Shown: positions 32,539-40,359 of the stretch, piece by piece | How positions within the stretch are numbered: position 1 is the first letter of the stretch | How the letters are laid out: each line of letters begins with the position of its first letter | DNA from: Pseudomonadota bacterium | GTDB lineage: Bacteria > Pseudomonadota > Gammaproteobacteria > Burkholderiales > Burkholderiaceae_C | Direction of reading: 5' to 3' | Length of the DNA: 49,488 nucleotides | Assembly: GCA_023415035.1 (NCBI GenBank) | Contig: JAEZLX010000154.1 | Location: 1 to 49,488, forward strand | Made by a program: the position numbers and the translations under genes | Notes under the pieces: generated by a model | What the model was told of the DNA's origin: nothing | The model's input: the letters and a program-made list of their open reading frames with translations, nothing else | Databases searched by the model: none

Positions 32539-33207
32539 TCAGGCCGGCCGCATCCAGACGATGCACCGCTCGGCATCCAGGCCTGGCACCGTCAGTTGTT
32601 CCACGTGAAACACCTTCACTTCTGGCGGCAGGGTGGCGATCTCGTCGGCCGGATGCCGGCCCTTCATGGCCATCCACACCGCGCCAGGATTGAGCGCCGC
32701 AAGCGACCATGCCGTGAAATCGGCCAGGGACGCAAAGGCGCGTGAGCACACGACATCGTAGCCGGCGCCGCCCTCTGCCTTGAGTGTTTCCACCCGGGCA
32801 TGAATGCCCCGTAGGTTGGGCAGTTGCAGCTGTGCCGCCACCTGCTGGATGAAGGTCGCCTTCTTGGCCACGGTATCCACGCAGTGCACGGTGACCTGCG
32901 GACAGGCGATGGCGATCACCACGCCGGGCAGGCCACCGCCCGAACCCACGTCCAGCAGCCGAACCGCCCTGCCCTCGGTCATGGCCAACAGCGGACGGAT
33001 GGCGGCAAGGCTGTCGAGGAGGTGGTGCGTCAGCATTTCCTGCGGGTCGCGCACCGCGGTCAGGTTGTAGACACGGTTCCAGCGCCCGATCAGCGCCTGG
33101 TACGCCAGCAGCCGGTCAACCTGATCACGAGCCAGCGTCAGACCCAGGGAAGCGAGCCCCGCCTCCAGTGGCGCGCGCAGCGTCGGTTCATCCTGTCCGG
33201 CGCTCAT
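32539..33207 (-). CDS. rsmG: 16S rRNA (guanine-N7) methyltransferase RsmG
   Basis: The product is 222 aa. It methylates G527 of 16S rRNA using S-adenosylmethionine. The NLTAVRDPQEMLTHHLLDSL segment and the SAM-binding motif LLDVGSGGGLPG (residues 84-95) are typical, as is the late FHVEQL, whose codons contain a near-perfect parS. Its ATG overlaps the mnmG stop by four bases. Confidence 0.96.
   Translation of the reverse strand: MSAGQDEPTLRAPLEAGLASLGLTLARDQVDRLLAYQALIGRWNRVYNLTAVRDPQEMLTHHLLDSLAAIRPLLAMTEGRAVRLLDVGSGGGLPGVVIAIACPQVTVHCVDTVAKKATFIQQVAAQLQLPNLRGIHARVETLKAEGGAGYDVVCSRAFASLADFTAWSLAALNPGAVWMAMKGRHPADEIATLPPEVKVFHVEQLTVPGLDAERCIVWMRPA
32597..32612. promoter_or_regulatory. parS site inside rsmG (one mismatch)
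   Basis: TGTTCCACGTGAAACA differs from the perfect palindrome TGTTTCACGTGAAACA at one position, the degenerate N of the usual TGTTNCACGTGAAACA consensus. It encodes part of FHVEQ in RsmG. Confidence 0.88.
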
Positions 33208-35198
33208 GCGGGCTCGGCTTCCGTGTTGCGGGCAAAGCCGCGGTAGCCACCTTTCTTCAGGTGAATCAGCAACAGCGAGATCGCTGCGGGCGTCACACCC
33301 GAGATGCGCGAGGCCTGACCGAGGGTCTCGGGCCGGTGCTTCGCGAGCTTCTGGCGCACCTCGATGGACAGAGCCGTGACCTGCGAATAGTCCAGCTCGG
33401 GCGGCAGGCGCAGGGTTTCATAGTGGGCCGCGCGCTCCACCTCTTCGCGTTGGCGGTCGATATAACCCGAATACTTGGCCGCGATCTCCACCTGTTCGAC
33501 CACCGCGTCGTGCAGTTCGCCCAGTGCTTCCGGCAGCAAGGGCGGGCGTGGATCCTCGTCGTCCGGCTGCGCCACAGGGGCCCAGCGACCGGCACCCATG
33601 CTCATCAACCCGGCATAGCTCACGTTGGGCCGACGCAGCAGGTCAAACAGGTTGTATTCATGCTCGATGGCTTTGACCAGCACGCGCTCGGATTCGGCAG
33701 CGTCGAGGATGCGCGGATTCACCCAGGTCGATTTCAGGCGCTCTGTTTCACGTGAAACAGCATCACGCTTGCGGCAGAACGCATCCCACTGCTCGTCGCC
33801 AACCAACCCCATTCGACGCCCCTGCTCCGTCAGGCGCATGTCGGCGTTGTCCTCGCGCAGCTGCAGACGGAACTCCGCCCGGCTGGTGAACATGCGGTAC
33901 GGCTCCGTCACACCCTTGGTGATCAGGTCATCGACGAGCACACCCAGGTACGCCTCGTCACGGCGCGGCAGCCACGGCGCTTCACCGCGGCATTGCAACG
34001 CGGCATTGATGCCGGCAAACAGCCCCTGGGCCGCCGCCTCCTCGTAGCCGGTCGTGCCGTTGATCTGGCCGGCGAAAAACAGGCCCTGGATCTGTCGCGT
34101 CTCGAAGCTGCTCCTGAGCGAGCGGGGGTCGAAATAGTCATACTCGATGGCGTAGCCCGGCCGCAGGATGTGGGCGTTTTCCAGGCCGGGCATGCTGCGC
34201 ACCAGCGCATACTGGATGTCGAACGGCAGGCTGGTGGAGATACCGTTGGGGTAGTACTCGTTGGTGGTCAAGCCTTCCGGCTCGAGGAAGATCTGGTGAC
34301 TGTCCTTGTCGGCAAAGCGGTTGATCTTGTCTTCCACGCTCGGGCAGTAGCGGGGGCCAACGCCCTCGATCTTGCCCGTGAACATGGGGCTGCGATCGAA
34401 GCCGCTGCGGATGATTTCGTGCGTGCGCGCATTGGTGTGCGTGATCCAGCACGACACCTGACGGGGGTGCATCGCGGTGCTGCCCATGAAGCTGAACACC
34501 GGCACCCTGCCCTCGTTCACACCACCGGACATGCCGTCGCCGGGCTGCTCCTCGCATTTCGAGAAGTCAATGGTGCGACCGTCGATGCGCGGGGGCGTCC
34601 CGGTTTTCAGGCGCCCCTGCGGGAGCTTGAGCTCCTTCAGGCGTGAAGAAAGCGAGACAGCCGGTGGATCACCGGCGCGCCCGGCCGCGTAGTTGTTGAG
34701 TCCGACGTGGATCTTGCCGTCGAGAAATGTACCCGCCGTCAGGACCACGGTACGCGAGCGGAATCGTATGCCCACCTGGGTGACCGCGCCAACCACGCGG
34801 TCGCCTTCGACCATCAGGTCGTCCACCGCCTGTTGGAACAGCCACAGGTTGGACTGGTTTTCCAGCCGCCTGCGGATGGCTGCCTTGTATAGGATACGGT
34901 CGGCCTGGGCACGGGTGGCACGCACGGCCGGCCCCTTGCTGGAGTTGAGGATGCGGAACTGGATGCCTGCCTCGTCGGTGGCAATGGCCATCGCGCCGCC
35001 CAGCGCATCGACCTCCTTGACCAGATGCCCTTTGCCGATGCCACCGATGCTGGGATTGCAGCTCATCTGCCCCAATGTCTCGATGTTGTGGGTCAGCAGC
35101 AGGGTTTGGCAGCCCATGCGGGCCGCCGCGAGGGCCGCCTCGGTGCCGGCATGGCCACCGCCAACGACGATGACATCGAATTCCTGTGGGTACAACAT
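33204..35198 (-). CDS. mnmG: tRNA 5-carboxymethylaminomethyluridine synthesis protein MnmG
   Basis: The 664-aa FAD protein forms the MnmEG complex that modifies uridine 34 of several tRNAs. The N-terminal FAD motif FDVIVVGGGHAGTEAALAAA (residues 8-27), MSCNPSIGGIGKGHLVKEVDALGG, and the C-terminal GVTPAAISLLLIHLKK are family hallmarks. It is first in the mnmG-rsmG-lysE-parA-hydrolase-parB operon. A perfect parS is embedded in its coding sequence (33744-33759) and another lies upstream. Length is normal for the family. Confidence 0.96.
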   Translation of the reverse strand: MLYPQEFDVIVVGGGHAGTEAALAAARMGCQTLLLTHNIETLGQMSCNPSIGGIGKGHLVKEVDALGGAMAIATDEAGIQFRILNSSKGPAVRATRAQADRILYKAAIRRRLENQSNLWLFQQAVDDLMVEGDRVVGAVTQVGIRFRSRTVVLTAGTFLDGKIHVGLNNYAAGRAGDPPAVSLSSRLKELKLPQGRLKTGTPPRIDGRTIDFSKCEEQPGDGMSGGVNEGRVPVFSFMGSTAMHPRQVSCWITHTNARTHEIIRSGFDRSPMFTGKIEGVGPRYCPSVEDKINRFADKDSHQIFLEPEGLTTNEYYPNGISTSLPFDIQYALVRSMPGLENAHILRPGYAIEYDYFDPRSLRSSFETRQIQGLFFAGQINGTTGYEEAAAQGLFAGINAALQCRGEAPWLPRRDEAYLGVLVDDLITKGVTEPYRMFTSRAEFRLQLREDNADMRLTEQGRRMGLVGDEQWDAFCRKRDAVSRETERLKSTWVNPRILDAAESERVLVKAIEHEYNLFDLLRRPNVSYAGLMSMGAGRWAPVAQPDDEDPRPPLLPEALGELHDAVVEQVEIAAKYSGYIDRQREEVERAAHYETLRLPPELDYSQVTALSIEVRQKLAKHRPETLGQASRISGVTPAAISLLLIHLKKGGYRGFARNTEAEPA
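33744..33759. promoter_or_regulatory. parS site inside mnmG (perfect)
   Basis: The 16-bp perfect palindrome TGTTTCACGTGAAACA is the canonical ParB-binding sequence, encoded within mnmG where AVSRETE is specified. Confidence 0.93.
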
Positions 35199-35248
35199 GA
35201 TGCAATCACTCCAGGGCTGCCGCAGCAGAGCGCCCGATCAACAGAAGC

Positions 35249-35264
35249 TGTTTCACGTGAAACA
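35249..35264. promoter_or_regulatory. parS site upstream of mnmG (perfect)
   Basis: A second perfect TGTTTCACGTGAAACA lies 51 bp upstream of the mnmG start in the divergent gap. ParB bound here could also affect mnmG operon transcription. Confidence 0.93.
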
Positions 35265-35431
35265 GCGCCGCCGGCCTGCGCTGGCCGTGCGAAAGACCCG
35301 TATTGTCCCACCAAGCCCGTAGGACTGCATCGGCACCGTGTGGAAGCCATCCGCAGCAACGGCACGACACTGAGCGGGGAGATCGCTCCACACGCAGGAA
35401 AACTGCAGGCGGTACTGAGAGAATAGGCCGT

Positions 35432-36022
35432 ATGAGCAACCCCACCTCTCTTCTCGTTTTCTCCGGCAGCACCCGCGCCGAGTCCCTCAACCGCAAGCTG
35501 GCCAGGGCCACGGCCGATCTCGCCACGGCCGCCGGCGCACAGGTCACGCTGGCCGACCTCTCGGACTTCGACCTGCCGATCTACAACGGCGACCTCGAAG
35601 CGCGTGCCCTGCCCGCCGATGTGATCCGGCTCAAGGAGATGCTGCACGAGCATCCGGCCTGGATCATCTGCTCGCCCGAATACAACGGCAGCTACTCCGG
35701 CCTGCTGAAGAACACCATCGACTGGGCTTCGCGCCCCGTGGCAGGCAATGACGAGTGGGCCAACGGGCTCAAGCCCTTCGCCGGCAAGGTCGTCGGCCTC
35801 TTGGCCGCCTCGCCGGGCAACCTGGGCGGCATCCGCGGCCTGCTGCACCTGGCGCCGCTGCTGATGCAGCTGCAAAGCTGGGTTTCGCCGCGGCAGTTCG
35901 CGCTGGCCAACGCCGGCCAGGCCTTCGACGCCGAAGGCCAGCTCGTCGCCGAGAACAACCGCAACGCCGTCCAGGGCGTGATCGATCAGGTGCTCTGGGC
36001 CACGCGCAAGTTCCAGGGCTGA
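35432..36022 (+). CDS. NADPH-dependent FMN reductase
   Basis: The product is 196 aa. It is a flavodoxin-like protein: LLVFSGSTRAESLNRKLARA binds the FMN phosphate, PEYNGSYSGLLKNTIDW (~residues 78-94) contacts the isoalloxazine, and GLLAASPGNLGGIRGLLHL completes the fold. Members are FMN, quinone or chromate reductases. GAGAGAATAGG stands before the ATG. It is divergent from mnmG and 7 bp upstream of a cysteine-cluster gene, likely co-transcribed. Confidence 0.92.
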   Translation: MSNPTSLLVFSGSTRAESLNRKLARATADLATAAGAQVTLADLSDFDLPIYNGDLEARALPADVIRLKEMLHEHPAWIICSPEYNGSYSGLLKNTIDWASRPVAGNDEWANGLKPFAGKVVGLLAASPGNLGGIRGLLHLAPLLMQLQSWVSPRQFALANAGQAFDAEGQLVAENNRNAVQGVIDQVLWATRKFQG

Positions 36023-36029
36023 GCAACCC

Positions 36030-36299
36030 ATGGATTGCCGGGCGGGCTGTGCCGCCTGCTGCATCGCCCCGTCAATCAGCAGCCCCCTGCCCGGCCTGCC
36101 CAAGGGCAAGCCGGCCGGCATGCCCTGCCCGCATCTGGATGAGGCATGGCGCTGCCGCCTCTTCGGTCGGCGTGAACGGCCGGCCGTGTGCGCCTCATTG
36201 CCACCGGACCGGGAAATGTGCGGCGACAGCCGCGAGCACGCGCTACGCTTCCTGACAAGGCTGGAGCTCCAAACGGCGCCCGCCGGCCCAGGGTCCTGA
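36030..36299 (+). CDS. YkgJ-type cysteine cluster protein
   Basis: The product is 89 aa. Cysteines cluster at C3, C7, C10, C11 (DCRAGCAACC), followed by PCPHLDEAWRCRLFGRRERPAVCASL and MCGDSREHALRFL. This matches the UPF0153/YkgJ family of putative zinc- or iron-chelating proteins. It starts 7 bp after the FMN reductase stop. Function is unknown; metal binding is inferred from the family. Confidence 0.85.
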   Translation: MDCRAGCAACCIAPSISSPLPGLPKGKPAGMPCPHLDEAWRCRLFGRRERPAVCASLPPDREMCGDSREHALRFLTRLELQTAPAGPGS

Positions 36300-36435
36300 T
36301 GTGGTCGGCGAATCCAATAAATAAGAAAAAAGAATTAATACACCGATAACAGGGACTCCTCGCTTGGGCGAGGCGCAAACGGCCTTGCGCCGGTCCCGCC
36401 GCGTCAGGCTGATCGCAGATGCACCCGGATGGTGC

Positions 36436-37224
36436 TCATCCAGAGGATCCGCCGCGATTCCCCGGCATGGTGCATTCATCGACGAAGGCGGACATGCCGT
36501 CGAGCACGATGCGCAGGCGAACCGCCTCGCGGGACGTGCGCAGGCGCGGCAGCAGTTCAACCACACGCCGCACGAAGCGCAACCGCGGCAGCAGCGGACG
36601 CAGGAATCCGGGCAGATCGGGCGCTGCATGCCCCCGCGCCCGACAGGCGAGCAGCGAGGCCTCCCGGTACGCAGCCAGGACGTCCCGCACCGCGGACGGG
36701 TCCATGGCATCGAGAAAACGCGCAAAGGACAGCAGCAGCTGCAGCGCGTCGTAAAGCTGCACCGTTGCCAGCGGCATCGCGGGGTGCAGGGGTTCCTCGA
36801 AATCCAGGCGCGCGAACCGCTGGCCATCCCAGGTGAGGTTGCGGGCCTGCGCCCCCCCGTGCCAGTGGCCTCGCGCGTGAAACTGCGCCAGATCGGCAGC
36901 AGCGGCGCACATGATCGACAACTGCTGCGCGAGCGGCAACTCGTCGATGGTGTGGTGGAAGGTACGGCCGATGTCGCCCGTCACCAAGGTATGGCCGTCA
37001 AACGAGAGCACCGGTGGCACGGCCTCGCCGGCGGCACCCAGCGCGAGCAGCCGCCCGTGCTCGTAGGCGAGCAGCGCCCGCGCATCGGTCTGGTGGACAG
37101 CCCGCCAGGGCACCGGCACCCCCATGAAGTGCGCGAACAGCCAGATGCCGGCCGAGCGGCGAAAGCTGCGCAGCGGCCGGTCTGCGGTCTTGGTCCAGGT
37201 GGTGGGAGGCGTCGGTGCGGTCAA
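36436..37224 (-). CDS. Kinase-fold protein with degenerate catalytic loop
   Basis: The product is 262 aa. It resembles lipopolysaccharide-kinase/BUD32-like kinases: a loop at residues 116-129 (HARGHWHGGAQARN) aligns with the HGDxxxxN catalytic loop, and LDFEEP (140-145) with the DFG motif. The catalytic Asp expected at position 124 is Gly, while N129 and D141 are kept. The protein may be a pseudokinase or use an altered mechanism. It is monocistronic, convergent with the cysteine-cluster gene across an AT-rich gap, and downstream of gabT. No confident name or substrate. Confidence 0.75.
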   Translation of the reverse strand: MTAPTPPTTWTKTADRPLRSFRRSAGIWLFAHFMGVPVPWRAVHQTDARALLAYEHGRLLALGAAGEAVPPVLSFDGHTLVTGDIGRTFHHTIDELPLAQQLSIMCAAAADLAQFHARGHWHGGAQARNLTWDGQRFARLDFEEPLHPAMPLATVQLYDALQLLLSFARFLDAMDPSAVRDVLAAYREASLLACRARGHAAPDLPGFLRPLLPRLRFVRRVVELLPRLRTSREAVRLRIVLDGMSAFVDECTMPGNRGGSSG

Positions 37225-37302
37225 AACGCGGAAATTATCCGGGATCGATGCCCACTTGTATCCGGATGAATCCGGTTCCCGACAGTCCCGCCGAAAGCGG
37301 AC

Positions 37303-38601
37303 TCAGGCGGCCGCCAGCGCCTCCTCCAGGATGCCCTGCGCCTCGTCAAAGACGGCATCCTCGATCGTGAGCGGGAACAGGAAGCGGATCACGTTGCCGT
37401 ACACGCCGCAAGTCAGCAGCAGCAGTCCGCGCGAAAGGGCCGCCGTCTGCACGGCTTTGGCCGCGTCTGCGTCGGGCGCGCCTTGCGCGTCCACGAACTC
37501 GCAGGCCACCATCGCCCCGAGACCGCGCACGCTGCCGATGGCGGGCCGGCGGGCCTGCTGTGCCTTGAGGAAGGCCACGAGCTTGTCGCCGAGCCGCTGT
37601 GCGCGCTCGGGCAGCTTTTCCTCGTCCATCACGTCCAGCACCGCATGGGCGGCGGCGACGGCCAGCGGGTGGCCGGCATAGGTGCCGCCAAGACCGCCGG
37701 GCGCCGGGCCGTCCATGACGTCGGCTCGGCCGCTTACGGCCGACAGCGTGGTGCCGCCGGCCAGGCTCTTGGCCATCGTGATCAGGTCCGGACGAGCATC
37801 GAAATGATCCATCGCGAACAGCTTGCCCGTGCGGGCGAAACCGGTCTGCACCTCGTCCGCGATGAGCAGAATGCCGTGCTGGTCGCACAGCTGGCGCAGC
37901 CAGCGCACCGCCTCGGCCTGGATCGGGTTGAAGCCGCCCTCGCCCTGCACCGGCTCGAAAATGATGGCGGCCACGCGCGAGGGGTCGATGTCGCACTTGA
38001 AGACCTGCTCCAGCGCACGCTGCGTATCGGCCAGCGAGGCGCCCTCGGCCGGGAACGGCACGTGGTAGATCTCGGGCGGGAACGGGCCGAAGCCCACCTT
38101 GTACGGCTGCACCTTGCCGGTGAGCGCGACAGCAAACAGGCTGCGGCCATGGAAGGCGGCGCCAAAGGCGATCACGCCGCTGCGGCCGGTGTAGGCACGC
38201 GCGATCTTGACGGCGTTCTCCACGGCCTCGGCACCGGTCGAGAAAAAGGCCGTCTTGGCCGGGCCCTCGATGGGCACGAGCGAGTTCAGGCGCTCGGCCA
38301 GGCTCACGTACTCGGTGTAGGGCACGACCTGGTAGCAGCTGTGCGTGAAGCGCTGCAGCTGTGCCGCGATGGCCGCCTGCACCTTGGGATGCACGTGACC
38401 GGTGTTGAGCACGGCGATGCCGCCGGCGAAGTCGATGAAGCGGCGACCCTCGATGTCCCAGAGTTCGGCATTGCGGGCACGTTCGATGAAGAAGTCGCCG
38501 AGCACACCCACGCCGCGCGGCGTGGCGGCCAGGCGGCGCTGGTGCCAGGCCGCATTGGAGTGGGCGGCATTCAGGATGTCGGTTTTCTGCGGTGCATTCA
38601 T
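37303..38601 (-). CDS. gabT: 4-aminobutyrate aminotransferase
   Basis: The 432-aa class-III PLP aminotransferase converts GABA plus 2-oxoglutarate to succinate semialdehyde and glutamate. ELWDIEGRRFIDFAGGIAVLNTGH, FFSTGAEAVENAVKIARAYTGRSGVIAF, LIADEVQTGFARTGKLFAMDH and the PLP lysine in ITMAKSLAGG are all typical of GabT/PuuE. AAGGA precedes the ATG. As the last gene of the putrescine cluster it acts on GABA released by PuuD, so PuuE is an equally apt name. Confidence 0.93.
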   Translation of the reverse strand: MNAPQKTDILNAAHSNAAWHQRRLAATPRGVGVLGDFFIERARNAELWDIEGRRFIDFAGGIAVLNTGHVHPKVQAAIAAQLQRFTHSCYQVVPYTEYVSLAERLNSLVPIEGPAKTAFFSTGAEAVENAVKIARAYTGRSGVIAFGAAFHGRSLFAVALTGKVQPYKVGFGPFPPEIYHVPFPAEGASLADTQRALEQVFKCDIDPSRVAAIIFEPVQGEGGFNPIQAEAVRWLRQLCDQHGILLIADEVQTGFARTGKLFAMDHFDARPDLITMAKSLAGGTTLSAVSGRADVMDGPAPGGLGGTYAGHPLAVAAAHAVLDVMDEEKLPERAQRLGDKLVAFLKAQQARRPAIGSVRGLGAMVACEFVDAQGAPDADAAKAVQTAALSRGLLLLTCGVYGNVIRFLFPLTIEDAVFDEAQGILEEALAAA

Positions 38602-38658
38602 GTGCGGTGTCCTTCAGGGCGCGCCCGATCGGCGCGGATGTCTTGTCTTGGTCAGAAT

Positions 38659-38700
38659 GGAGACCCGGCTGCGGCAGGGCCGCAACGGGGCTGTGTCTCC
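38659..38700 (-). other. Structured puuC-gabT intercistronic RNA
   Basis: GGAGAC (38659-38664) and GTCTCC (38695-38700) form outer arms around a perfect TGCGGC-AGG-GCCGCA hairpin (38670-38684). A second dyad (CACCC/GGGTG with CGGGCA/TGCCGG inside) lies closer to puuC. No U-run follows, so it is not a standard terminator. It could be an attenuator, processing site or small regulatory leader. Confidence 0.35.
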
Positions 38701-38743
38701 GCTCACCCGGGACCGGCAAATGCCCGAGAGGGTGGAAGCTGCG

Positions 38744-40222
38744 TCAGCGGCGCAGCGGCGAGTCCACCCGTATCCAGGTGGTCTTCAGTTCCGTGTACTT
38801 GTCGAACGCGTGAAGCGACTTGTCACGGCCGACGCCGCTTTGCTTGAAGCCGCCAAACGGCACGGTGATGTCGTCCTCGTCGTACTGGTTCACGTGCACC
38901 GTGCCGGCACGCAAGGAGCGTGCCACCGCATGCGCCTTGTTGATGTCGCGCGTCCACACCGCCGCCTGCAGGCCATAGACGTTGTCGTTGGCCTGCATCA
39001 CCGCGTCGGCCGCGTCGGTGAAGCCCAGCACCGAGATCACCGGACCGAAGATTTCCTCGCGCGCGATGGTCATGTCGTTGCGCACGCCGTCGAAAATGGT
39101 CGGCTGCACGTAGTAGCCACCGGCCACCGGCTGCACGCGCTCGCCACCGGTGAGCAATTTCGCGCCCTCGCGCTTGCCGGTGTCGATGTAGCGCATCACG
39201 GTGCCCAGCTGCGTCTCGTCCACGATTGCGCCCATCACGGTGCCCGCATCGAGCGGGTTGGCCGGCTGGTACTGCGGCACCAAGGCCAGGGCCTTCTCCA
39301 GGAAGGCCTCCCTGATCGACTCTTCCACAAACAGGCGCGAGGGCGCGTTGCAGCTTTCGCCCTGGTTGAAGAACACCGAGCCGACGGCCGCTTCGACCGC
39401 GGCGTCCAGATCCGGGCAATCGGCGAACACGATGTTGGGCGACTTGCCGCCCAGCTCGGTCCATGCGCGCTTGAGGTTGCTCTGACCGGCCATCACGTGG
39501 ATCTGCTTGCCCACGCGCGTGCTGCCGGTGAAGGCAATGCAGTCCACGTCCATGTGCAGCGCCAGCGGACTGCCGGCCTCGGCACCGAAACCGGGCACGA
39601 CATTGAACACACCCTGCGGGATGCCCGCCTCCAGCGCCAGTTCGGCCAGGCGCAGCGCGGTCAGCGGGCTTTTCTCGGAGGGCTTGAGCACCACCGAGTT
39701 GCCCACAGCCAGCGCCGGCGCGATCTTCCACGACGCCATGAGCATCGGGTAGTTCCAGGGCACGATCACGCCCACCACGCCCACCGGCTCGCGCGTGATC
39801 AGCGCCAGCGCCGTCTCGGGTGTGGGCGCGATCTCGTCGTACACCTTGTCCACGGCCTCGCCGTACCAGCGGATGCAGTTGGCGGCGCTATTGACGTCCA
39901 CGCCACGGGCATACTTGACCGGCTTGCCCATGTCCAGGGTCTCGGTCAGGGCCAGCTCCTCGCCGTGGGCATGGATCAGGTCGGCAAACTTGATCATGAT
40001 GCGCTTGCGCTGCGCGGGCGACTTGCCGGCCCAGCGCCGATCCTCGAAGGCGGCACGGGCCGCTGCCACGGCGGCATCGATGTCGGCAGCGCCGCAGCGC
40101 GCCACCTGGGTCAGCAGGCGGCCATCCACGGGCGAGATGCAGTCGAAGGTCTGGCCGTCGCGGGCGGCGACGCGCTCGCCGTTGACGAGAGCGCGGCCAT
40201 CGAATTTGGGTGTGTCGGTCAT
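38744..40222 (-). CDS. puuC: Gamma-glutamyl-gamma-aminobutyraldehyde dehydrogenase
   Basis: The 492-aa NAD(P)-dependent aldehyde dehydrogenase has VGVIVPWNYPMLMASWKIAPALAVGNSVVLKPSEKSPL, the glutamate motif ELGGKSPNIVFADCPDLD, catalytic Cys in NQGESCNAPSR, and a C-terminus (GRDKSLHAFDKYTELKTTWI) closely matching PuuC. It oxidises gamma-glutamyl-gamma-aminobutyraldehyde, or free 4-aminobutyraldehyde, to the acid. AGGAG precedes the ATG. Flanking gabT and pot genes support the role; GabD-type activity on succinate semialdehyde cannot be excluded. Confidence 0.9.
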   Translation of the reverse strand: MTDTPKFDGRALVNGERVAARDGQTFDCISPVDGRLLTQVARCGAADIDAAVAAARAAFEDRRWAGKSPAQRKRIMIKFADLIHAHGEELALTETLDMGKPVKYARGVDVNSAANCIRWYGEAVDKVYDEIAPTPETALALITREPVGVVGVIVPWNYPMLMASWKIAPALAVGNSVVLKPSEKSPLTALRLAELALEAGIPQGVFNVVPGFGAEAGSPLALHMDVDCIAFTGSTRVGKQIHVMAGQSNLKRAWTELGGKSPNIVFADCPDLDAAVEAAVGSVFFNQGESCNAPSRLFVEESIREAFLEKALALVPQYQPANPLDAGTVMGAIVDETQLGTVMRYIDTGKREGAKLLTGGERVQPVAGGYYVQPTIFDGVRNDMTIAREEIFGPVISVLGFTDAADAVMQANDNVYGLQAAVWTRDINKAHAVARSLRAGTVHVNQYDEDDITVPFGGFKQSGVGRDKSLHAFDKYTELKTTWIRVDSPLRR

Positions 40223-40320
40223 GGGCGTGGGTCTCCTGTGGTCTGGAACGACATGCTATGCCGGCTGGGCACCGGCGGACGTATCCACTTTGAACGCCCG
40301 CGGGGCGTCCGGTTTCGTGG

Positions 40321-40348
40321 CTGCGGCGTGGCACACACCACGCCGCAG
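40321..40348 (-). other. Perfect 11-bp intercistronic hairpin (potI-puuC)
   Basis: CTGCGGCGTGG and CCACGCCGCAG pair perfectly around a six-base CA-repeat loop, 11 bp after the potI stop. On the transcribed (minus) strand no U-run follows, so an RNA 3'-end-stabilising or processing role is more likely than intrinsic termination. Confidence 0.55.
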
Positions 40349-40359
40349 AAAACAGGCGC

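Noticed and set aside
35199..35431. oriC in the mnmG upstream gap
   Set aside because: The position suits some gamma- and betaproteobacteria, but I see no TTATCCACA-type DnaA boxes and no AT-rich unwinding region here; only a parS.
36358..36373. CCTCGC-TTGG-GCGAGG hairpin as terminator of the kinase-fold gene
   Set aside because: On the minus strand the T-rich stretch begins more than 20 bases after the stem, too far for intrinsic termination.
37262..37275. CCGGAT-GA-ATCCGG dyad after gabT as a terminator
   Set aside because: The 6-bp arms have a 2-base spacer and no T-run on either strand, so it does not form a useful terminator.
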